Made by a program: the position numbers and the translations under genes. 26,838 bases of DNA, from the NCBI GenBank assembly GCA_040882055.1, contig JBBECA010000046.1:1-26838 (forward strand), given 5' to 3'. This stretch comes from Nitriliruptor sp040882055. GTDB taxonomy: Bacteria > Actinomycetota > Nitriliruptoria > Nitriliruptorales > Nitriliruptoraceae. The notes beneath the pieces were generated by a model that made no database searches, was not told the origin of the DNA, and saw only the letters and a list, made by a program, of their open reading frames with translations. Every line of letters begins with the position of its first letter. Position 1 is the stretch's first letter. Of this stretch, positions 20,961 through 26,838 are shown piece after piece.

Positions 20961-21395
20961 ATGCGTACCTACAGCCCCAGCGCCAAGGAGATCGAGCGCG
21001 CCTGGTTCGTGGTGGACGCCGAGGGCCAGTCCCTCGGTCGCCTGGCCACCCGGGTCGCCGCCGTCCTCCGCGGCAAGCACAAGCCCAGCTTCGCCCCGCA
21101 CCTCGACTGCGGCGATTTCGTCGTGGTGATCAACGCCGAGAAGGTGACGCTGAAGGGCTCGAAGATCGAGCAGAAGCGCTACCACCGGCACTCGGGGTAC
21201 CCGGGCGGGCTCACGTCCGTGCCGTTCCTGACGATGCTCGACAAGAAGCCCACCGAGGTCGTCGAGCGCGCCGTCCACGGCATGCTCCCCAAGAACAAGC
21301 TCGGCCGGGCGATGGGCAAGAAGCTCAAGGTCTACGCCGGTCCGACCCACCCCCACGAGGCGCAGGCTCCCCAGCCGCTGCCCGACCACGTCTGA
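20961..21395 (+). CDS. rplM: 50S ribosomal protein L13
   Basis: The 144-aa product starts MRTYSPSAKEIERAWFVVDAEGQSLGRLATRVAAVLRGKHKPSFAPHLDCGDFVVVINAEKV and has RAVHGMLPKNKLGRAMGKKLKVYAGPTHPHEAQ, diagnostic of L13. Length is normal. L13 is an early assembly protein of the 50S subunit. GAGGAACTGAAGCG precedes the ATG. It is paired with rpsI 11 nt downstream, as in nearly all bacteria. Here it is detached from truA by the SLH gene and has its own candidate promoter. Confidence 0.97.
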   Translation: MRTYSPSAKEIERAWFVVDAEGQSLGRLATRVAAVLRGKHKPSFAPHLDCGDFVVVINAEKVTLKGSKIEQKRYHRHSGYPGGLTSVPFLTMLDKKPTEVVERAVHGMLPKNKLGRAMGKKLKVYAGPTHPHEAQAPQPLPDHV

Positions 21396-21406
21396 GGCTC
21401 GCACGC

Positions 21407-21793
<387 letters not shown>

Positions 21794-21817
21794 GCGACGC
21801 CCCTCCTCGATGCACGA

Positions 21818-21843
21818 CGACGCCGCCCTCCGGGGCGGCGTCG
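21818..21843 (+). terminator. Terminator hairpin after rpsI
   Basis: CGACGCCGCCC (21818-21828) pairs exactly with GGGCGGCGTCG (21833-21843) around the tetraloop TCCG, giving an 11-bp GC-rich stem 24 nt after the rpsI stop. The following sequence is CTCGTTCGAC, so only a weak T content. Position at the end of rplM-rpsI and before a new promoter-like box supports termination. Confidence 0.6.
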
Positions 21844-21924
21844 CTCGTTCGACGGGCGGACGGCGGGTCCGCGCGGCCACGGCCGCCCGCCCGCGAGGTG
21901 GGATCGGCGGGGTCGGGGCCGGCG

Positions 21925-21990
21925 TAGGCTCCCGCGCGGGCGTCGACACGCGGTGCACCCGCGGTGGACGCGTTGCACGGCGATCGACGC
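21925..21990 (+). promoter_or_regulatory. Possible -10 box and structured leader of glmM
   Basis: TAGGCT (21925-21930) matches the -10 type seen elsewhere in the window; no clear -35 is present. It is followed at once by the palindrome CCCGCGCGGG (21931-21940) and by a 7-bp stem GCGTCGA (21940-21946) with TCGACGC (21984-21990). The glmM start is about 84 nt after the expected transcript start. Confidence 0.35.
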
Positions 21991-22020
21991 GGTAGACACG
22001 CGAGGAACCAGGAGCCAGGC

Positions 22021-23361
22021 GTGGGACGCATCTTCGGCACCGACGGGATCCGTGGGAAGGCGAACGTCGACCTCACCCCCGAGCTGGCGGTCAGCCTCGG
22101 ACGAGCGCTCGGCACGGTCCTGCACGAGGGGGGCGACCGCCGGCCCACCGTCCTGCTCGGTCGCGACCCGCGGTGGTCGGGCGAGATGATCGACGCCGCG
22201 CTCATCGCGGGGTTGACCTCGGCTGGCGCCGATGCCGTCTCGGTCAGCGTGGTGCCGACCCCGGCGGTGGCGCACCTCACCAAGCGGTCCGCCGCGGCCG
22301 CTGGGGTGATGATCTCGGCGTCCCACAACCCGGTCGGCGACAACGGGATCAAGATCTTCGGTCCCGACGGCTACAAGCTCAGCGACGAGGAGGAGGACCG
22401 CCTCGAACAGCTGATGGAGTCCGGCGAGGCGCGTCGCCCGACCGGGACCGGCGTCGGCCGCCGGCTCCGCGACCCGGCCGCCGTCAGCCGTTACATCGAG
22501 CACATCGTCGGGCTCGCCGACGTCGATCTCACCGGGCTGCGGGTCGTGGTCGACGGGGCCAACGGCGCCGCCTCCTCGATCGCCCCACAGGTCTACCGCC
22601 AGCTCGGTGCCGAGGTCATCAGCATCCACTGCTCGCCCGACGGCGAGAACATCAACGCCGCGTGCGGCTCGACCCACCCGGACGTCATCGCCAAGGCGGT
22701 GCTCGAGCATGACGCGGACGCGGGGATCAGCCACGACGGCGACGCCGACCGGCTCATCGCCGCCACCCACGAGGGCGGCGAGGTCGATGGCGACGTCATC
22801 CTCGCCATCCTCGCCCGCCAGATGCACCACAAGGGCACGCTCGCCGGTGCCGCGGTGGCCACCACCGTCATGACCAACCTCGGCTTCAAGCGGGCGATGG
22901 CCGGGCTGGGGATCGACGTGGTCGAGACGGCTGTCGGGGACCGCTACGTGCTCGAGGCCATGCGCGAGCGCGGCCTCAACCTCGGTGGGGAGCAGTCGGG
23001 CCACCTCATCGCGCTCGACCACGCGACCACCGGCGACGGGATCCTGTCGGCCGTGCAGCTGCTGTCGGTGGTGCGCTCCACCGGGACCAGCCTCAAGGAG
23101 CTGTCGACGGTCATGGCGCGCCTGCCGCAGGTGCTGGTCAACGTGCGTGACGTCGATCGCGACGCGCTCGACGGTGCCGACGCGGTCTGGGAGGTGGTCG
23201 CCGAGGAGGAACGACGGCTCGGCGAAGGGGGCCGGGTCCTGCTGCGTCCCTCGGGGACCGAGCCCATCATCCGCGTCATGGCCGAGGCCGAGACCGAGGA
23301 CGACGCGCGCCGGTCGGCGGACCGCATCGCGGACGCCGTGCGCGACCAGCTCACCATCTGA
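22021..23361 (+). CDS. glmM: Phosphoglucosamine mutase GlmM
   Basis: The 446-aa product starts at GTG (GRIFGTDGIRGKANVDLTPELAVSLGRALG), 6 nt after GGAG. The phosphoserine is Ser101 in ISASHNPVGDNGIKIFG. The metal-binding loop is DGDADR (Asp239, Asp241, Asp243), the sugar-binding loop GEQSGHLI, and the phosphate-binding loop RPSGTEPIIRVM near the C-terminus. It converts glucosamine-6-phosphate to glucosamine-1-phosphate for UDP-GlcNAc and peptidoglycan. Length is normal. GlmS, the preceding enzyme of the pathway, is encoded 2.5 kb downstream. Confidence 0.97.
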   Translation: MGRIFGTDGIRGKANVDLTPELAVSLGRALGTVLHEGGDRRPTVLLGRDPRWSGEMIDAALIAGLTSAGADAVSVSVVPTPAVAHLTKRSAAAAGVMISASHNPVGDNGIKIFGPDGYKLSDEEEDRLEQLMESGEARRPTGTGVGRRLRDPAAVSRYIEHIVGLADVDLTGLRVVVDGANGAASSIAPQVYRQLGAEVISIHCSPDGENINAACGSTHPDVIAKAVLEHDADAGISHDGDADRLIAATHEGGEVDGDVILAILARQMHHKGTLAGAAVATTVMTNLGFKRAMAGLGIDVVETAVGDRYVLEAMRERGLNLGGEQSGHLIALDHATTGDGILSAVQLLSVVRSTGTSLKELSTVMARLPQVLVNVRDVDRDALDGADAVWEVVAEEERRLGEGGRVLLRPSGTEPIIRVMAEAETEDDARRSADRIADAVRDQLTI

Positions 23362-23417
23362 GGGAGGCCGGTCCGGCCTACGTGCCGAGCACCCGAACTG
23401 GCCGGTCGCTCGGCCCC

Positions 23418-23423
23418 TACCCT
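23418..23423 (+). promoter_or_regulatory. Possible -10 box (TACCCT) for the CBS membrane protein gene
   Basis: CCCTACCCTCCGC lies 27 nt before the GTG at 23450 and matches the recurrent TA(C/G)(C/G)CTC motif. No -35 is recognisable. Upstream, AGGCC/GGCCT (23365-23379) could form a weak hairpin after glmM. Confidence 0.3.
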
Positions 23424-23449
23424 CCGCGACCGGACGAGGAGTGGCATCG

Positions 23450-24745
23450 GTGGACGGTTTGGGTACCCAGCTCGCACTGGTCGCGGTGCTGGTGCTGCTG
23501 AACGCGGCGTTCGCCGGCAGCGAGATCGCGCTCATCTCGCTCCGCGAGGGGCAGGTCGACCGGCTCGAGCGTCGTTCCCGGGCCGGACGTGCGCTCGCCA
23601 AGCTGACGCGGCAACCGAACAGGTTCCTGTCGACGATCCAGATCGGGATCACGCTCGCCGGCTTCCTGGCGTCGGCCACCGCCGCGGTGACGTTGGCCGA
23701 ACCGCTCGTCGAGCCCCTGTCGTTCATGGGGGGCGCGGCCCGCGGGGCGGCGATCTTCGTGGTGACCGCCGTCCTGTCGTTCCTCACGTTGGTCTTCGGT
23801 GAGCTCGCGCCGAAGCGGCTGGCGATGCAACGCTCCGAGGGCTGGGCGCTGCTCGTCGCGCGGCCACTGTCGGGCTTGGCCGTGGCCGCGGCGCCGGCCA
23901 TCTGGGTGCTGTCGCGCTCGACCGACCTGGTCGTGCGGCTCTTCGGCGGGGACCCGTCGCGCACCGGTGAGGACGTGACCCACGAGGAGGTCCACGACCT
24001 CGTCACGGGCGGCGATCTGTACGAGGGTTTCCAACGTCAGGTCATCGCTGGCGCGCTCGAGGTCGCCGATCGCACCGTGCGCCAGATCGTCACCCCTCGG
24101 CCGGACGTGGTCGGGCTGGCGGAGTCGACCCCGGTCGACGAGGCGATCGCGAAGCTGGCTGCTGTGGGCCACTCGCGCGCACCGGTGTACGCCGAGCGGC
24201 TCGACGACGCCGACCGCTTCGTGTCGGTGCTCGGGTTGGTCGGCCGGCAGGGCACCGTCGGCGATCACGCCGAAGCGACCGTCGTGCTGCCGGAATCGGC
24301 CAAGGCGCTCGACGCGCTCCGCCAGCTCCAGCTCGAACGTCGCCAGATCGCCGTCGTGGTCTCCGAACACGGGTCCCTCGAGGGGATCATCACCGTGGAG
24401 GACCTCGTCGAGGAGCTGGTCGGCGAGATCTACGACGAGCACGACGCCGACATCACCGAGGTCCTCCGGGGTGACGACGGGGTGCTCGAGCTCGTCGGGA
24501 GGTTCCCCGTGCACGACCTGGTCGATCTCGACGTCGCGGCCCCGGAGACCGACGCGACGACCATCGGCGGCCTCGTCACCGAGCAGCTCGGCCGGCTGCC
24601 GGTGACCGGCGACCAGGTCGTGGTCGGGGCGCACACGGTCGAGGTGGTCTCGGTGGGTGAGCGCACCGTCGAACGGGTCCGGCTGACCCCGGTGGAGACG
24701 ACCGGCGACGATGACCGCCATGCGACAACCGATGAGGAGCGATGA
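23450..24745 (+). CDS. CNNM/HlyC-CorC family membrane protein with CBS pair
   Basis: The product is 431 aa. The GTG at 23450 is 8 nt after AGGAG (23437-23441); a GTG at 23441 would overlap that site. The N-terminal membrane domain (about residues 1-160) has four hydrophobic segments and the family motif FAGSEIALISL...QPNRFLSTIQIGITLAG. A cytoplasmic CBS pair follows (about 205-320, MTPR-like VTPRPDVVGL, EGIITVEDLVEELVGEI). A CorC/HlyC C-terminal domain ends it (about 335-415, LVGRFPVHDL...TIGGLVTEQLGRLP). Relatives are implicated in magnesium or cobalt export; older annotation calls them haemolysins. The substrate cannot be told from sequence. It overlaps the next gene by 4 nt (ATGA). Confidence 0.9.
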   Translation: MDGLGTQLALVAVLVLLNAAFAGSEIALISLREGQVDRLERRSRAGRALAKLTRQPNRFLSTIQIGITLAGFLASATAAVTLAEPLVEPLSFMGGAARGAAIFVVTAVLSFLTLVFGELAPKRLAMQRSEGWALLVARPLSGLAVAAAPAIWVLSRSTDLVVRLFGGDPSRTGEDVTHEEVHDLVTGGDLYEGFQRQVIAGALEVADRTVRQIVTPRPDVVGLAESTPVDEAIAKLAAVGHSRAPVYAERLDDADRFVSVLGLVGRQGTVGDHAEATVVLPESAKALDALRQLQLERRQIAVVVSEHGSLEGIITVEDLVEELVGEIYDEHDADITEVLRGDDGVLELVGRFPVHDLVDLDVAAPETDATTIGGLVTEQLGRLPVTGDQVVVGAHTVEVVSVGERTVERVRLTPVETTGDDDRHATTDEER

Positions 24746-25776
24746 ACGTGACGACTCGCGGTGTGGTGATCGGTGGGCCCTACGCCTTCCTCGGTGCGCT
24801 CGCGCAGCAGGTGGAGGCCAAGGGCTTCGACGCGGCGTGGGTGGCCGAGACGGCGCAGGACTCGATCGTGCAGGCATCGGTGGCGTTGCAGGCCACCGAA
24901 CGGATCGACGTCGGCACCAACATCACCCTGGCCTTCCCACGCTCGCCCACGGTCACCGCGATGCAGGCGTGGGACCTGAGCGAGCTCGGCAGCGACCGCT
25001 TCGTCACCGGGCTCGGCAGCCAGGTCAAGCGCATCATCGAGGAGCGCTTCTCGGCCGATTTCGACCAGCCCGCCAAGCGGATGGGTGAGTACGTCCAGGC
25101 CATGCGGGCGGTCTGGGCGATGGAGCGCGGCGAGGACGTCACCTTCGACGGCGACATCTACAAGGTGCTGCGTCCGGGGCTGACGGGGCGAGGCAGGGCG
25201 ACCGACCGCCAGGTGCCGCGCGTGTACGTGGCGGCGGTCGGCCCGCTGATGACCGCGGCCGCGGCGGCCCACGCGGACGGCATCCTCGGCCACCCCTTCA
25301 CCTCCGACCGTTACCTCACCGGCGACGTACTCCCTCGCGTCGAGGGAGCGCTGGCCGACGCCGGGCGTGCCCGCGACGGCTTCAGCGTCAACACCGGCGT
25401 CATCCTCTGCATCGCCGAGGACCGCGAGGTGGCCGTCCGCGAGGCCAAGCAGCAGATCGCCTTCTACGGCACGACGCCGAACTACCAGGCGGTGTTCGAC
25501 AGCTACGGCGACGGCGAGCTGACCGACCAGCTGCGGGCGGTGTTCAAGCGCGACCCGAAGGACATGGACGCGCTCGTGGCCGCGGTCCCGGACGAGGCGG
25601 TCGAGCGCTACGCCATCGCCGGCGATCCGGCGGAGGCCAAGGACCGGCTCGAGGCGTTCGAGAGCGACGTCGCCGGCATCGACCACCTGATCCTCGGTGG
25701 CGCGTGGTACGGGGTCCGTCCCGAGCGGATGGCCGAGAACCTCTGGGCGATCCTCGAGACGTTCGCCCGGGACTGA
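24742..25776 (+). CDS. Luciferase-like F420-dependent oxidoreductase (LLM class)
   Basis: The 344-aa product has the TIM-barrel pattern of bacterial luciferase-like enzymes: VEAKGFDAAWVAETAQDSIVQASVALQATERIDVGTNITLAFPRSPTVTAMQAWDLSELGSDRFVTGLGSQVK, then PRVYVAAVGPLMTAAAAAHADGILGHPFTS. It resembles the subgroup of F420-dependent oxidoreductases from mycobacteria (MSMEG_2256-like) by my recall. Cofactor F420 rather than FMN is inferred from that resemblance. The substrate is unknown. Coupling by ATGA to the CBS membrane protein suggests cotranscription but gives no clear functional link. Confidence 0.85.
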   Translation: MNVTTRGVVIGGPYAFLGALAQQVEAKGFDAAWVAETAQDSIVQASVALQATERIDVGTNITLAFPRSPTVTAMQAWDLSELGSDRFVTGLGSQVKRIIEERFSADFDQPAKRMGEYVQAMRAVWAMERGEDVTFDGDIYKVLRPGLTGRGRATDRQVPRVYVAAVGPLMTAAAAAHADGILGHPFTSDRYLTGDVLPRVEGALADAGRARDGFSVNTGVILCIAEDREVAVREAKQQIAFYGTTPNYQAVFDSYGDGELTDQLRAVFKRDPKDMDALVAAVPDEAVERYAIAGDPAEAKDRLEAFESDVAGIDHLILGGAWYGVRPERMAENLWAILETFARD

Positions 25777-25793
25777 CCTCGGTCGCCCATCGG

Positions 25794-25799
25794 TAGGCT
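25794..25799 (+). promoter_or_regulatory. Possible -10 box (TAGGCT) for glmS
   Basis: CGGTAGGCTCGCC lies in the 56-nt gap before glmS, 33 nt before its start. CTGACC at 25773-25778 is a poor -35 with only a 15-nt spacer. The gap is too short for, and shows no sign of, a glmS ribozyme. Confidence 0.35.
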
Positions 25800-25832
25800 C
25801 GCCGCACCCCGGCCCGGCGTGGAGGATCGCTC

Positions 25833-26838
25833 GTGTGCGGCATCATCGGCATCACCGGACGTGACGACGCCGTCGACGGCATCATCGCCGGCCTCCGGCG
25901 GCTCGAGTACCGCGGGTACGACTCCGCGGGCATCGTGGTCAACCACGGCGACGCGCTCGGTCACCTCAAGCGTGCCGGCAAGCTCGGCAACCTCACCGGC
26001 GCCCTCGAGGACGAACCGATGGCGGCGCGCATCGGTCTCGGCCACACCCGGTGGGCCACGCACGGCGCCCCGAACGACGTCAACGCCCACCCCCACGTCG
26101 ACCCCTCCGGGCGGGTCGCGGTGGTGCACAACGGCATCATCGAGAACTACCAGCGCCTGCGCGCCTCCCTCGGCGACGACGTCACCTTCGTCTCCGAGAC
26201 CGACACCGAGGTCACCGCCCACCTGGTGGCGCGCGAGCTCGACGCCCAGGAGACGCCGGACCTGCTCGCCGCGGTCCGCACGGTCGTGGCGCAGCTCGAG
26301 GGCGCCTTCTCGCTGTGCTTCGTCGCGCTCGACGACCCCGACACCATCGTGGTCGCCAAGTTCGAGGCGCCGCTGATCGTCGCGCACGCCGACGGTGTCG
26401 GCTACTGCGCCTCGGACGTCGCGGCCCTGATCGCCCACACCCGCGACGTCGCGGCCCTGCTCGACGGGCAGATCGCCCGCATCACCCCCGACGGCTACGA
26501 GGTCGTCGACGTCGACGGCAACGAGGTCGAACCGCACCGCTACACCGTGGACTGGGACCTCGACGCGGCCGAGAAGCAGGGCTACGAGCACTTCATGCTC
26601 AAGGAGATCCACGAACAGCCGCAGGCCGTGGCCGACACCCTCCGCGACCGCCTCGAGGACGGCCGGCTCCACCTCGACGAGCTCCGCTCGGACGAGGGCG
26701 AGTTCGCCCGCATCGACAAGGTCTTCATCCTCGCCTGCGGCACCTCGCTGCACTCGGGCATGGTCGGCAAGCTCGCCATCGAACACTGGGCGGGCATCCC
26801 GGTCGAGGTCGAGGTCGCCAGCGAGTTCCGCTACCGCG
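25833..26838 (+). CDS. glmS: Glutamine-fructose-6-phosphate aminotransferase GlmS (3' end missing)
   Basis: The frame starts at GTG (CGIIGITGRDDAVDGIIAGLRRLEYRGYDSAGI) and stays open to the window edge, giving 335 of about 610 residues. The codon after the start is Cys, the glutaminase nucleophile exposed after Met removal. HTRWATHG and HNGIIENY are the glutamine-binding motifs of the N-terminal Ntn amidotransferase domain. The sugar isomerase domain begins with the linker YEHFMLKEIHEQP and FILACGTSLHSG. GGAGGA (25821-25826) lies 6 nt upstream. The enzyme makes glucosamine-6-phosphate, the substrate of GlmM encoded upstream. Confidence 0.97.
   Translation, partial: MCGIIGITGRDDAVDGIIAGLRRLEYRGYDSAGIVVNHGDALGHLKRAGKLGNLTGALEDEPMAARIGLGHTRWATHGAPNDVNAHPHVDPSGRVAVVHNGIIENYQRLRASLGDDVTFVSETDTEVTAHLVARELDAQETPDLLAAVRTVVAQLEGAFSLCFVALDDPDTIVVAKFEAPLIVAHADGVGYCASDVAALIAHTRDVAALLDGQIARITPDGYEVVDVDGNEVEPHRYTVDWDLDAAEKQGYEHFMLKEIHEQPQAVADTLRDRLEDGRLHLDELRSDEGEFARIDKVFILACGTSLHSGMVGKLAIEHWAGIPVEVEVASEFRYR

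Noticed and set aside
25777..25832. glmS ribozyme upstream of glmS
   Set aside because: The gap is only 56 nt, too short for the ribozyme core, and no matching sequence is present.

Overview
This window is very G+C-rich bacterial DNA with strong G/C third-position bias and many GTG starts. It carries the continuous S10-spc-alpha ribosomal protein supercluster, followed by truA, rplM-rpsI and glmM...glmS. Gene order, zinc-binding S14 and L36, an F420-type luciferase-like oxidoreductase and TANNNT-like -10 boxes all point to an actinobacterium. An SLH-domain exported protein and long leaders between ribosomal genes suggest a deep-branching lineage (for example Nitriliruptoria/Euzebyia-like); that placement is a guess made without a database.

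Layout. 1-57 is the tail of tuf. 197-6001 is the S10 operon: rpsJ, rplC, rplD, rplW, rplB, rpsS, rplV, rpsC, rplP, rpmC, rpsQ. 6083-12098 is the spc operon: rplN, rplX, rplE, rpsN, rpsH, rplF, rplR, rpsE, rpmD, rplO, secY. adk, map, infA and rpmJ follow, then the alpha operon rpsM, rpsK, rpsD, rpoA, rplQ, with truA coupled to it. A surface protein gene with three SLH repeats (19029-20621) separates truA from rplM-rpsI (20961-21793). glmM, a CNNM/HlyC-type CBS membrane protein, an F420-type oxidoreductase and the 5' part of glmS close the window. All recognised genes are on the + strand.

How the genes work together. Most make ribosome components, the alpha subunit of RNA polymerase, the SecY translocon, IF-1, methionine aminopeptidase, adenylate kinase and a tRNA pseudouridine synthase. 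This is the usual growth-linked translation/secretion block. GlmM and GlmS supply glucosamine phosphates for UDP-GlcNAc and cell-wall synthesis. Genes are either overlapped by 1 or 4 nt (translational coupling) or separated by leaders of 50-340 nt.

I found no mobile element, CRISPR array, defence system or clearly new protein system. The unusual content lies between and at the ends of the genes. There are many perfect or near-perfect GC-rich hairpins in leaders, most notably an interrupted 17-bp stem before rpsH and three consecutive hairpins before rpoA. A short repeat family is shared by the rplV, rplR and rpmJ leaders. Two candidate promoters (infA, rplM) share an 18-bp spacer and have a hairpin at the predicted transcript start. 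S3 and L17 carry long low-complexity C-terminal tails.
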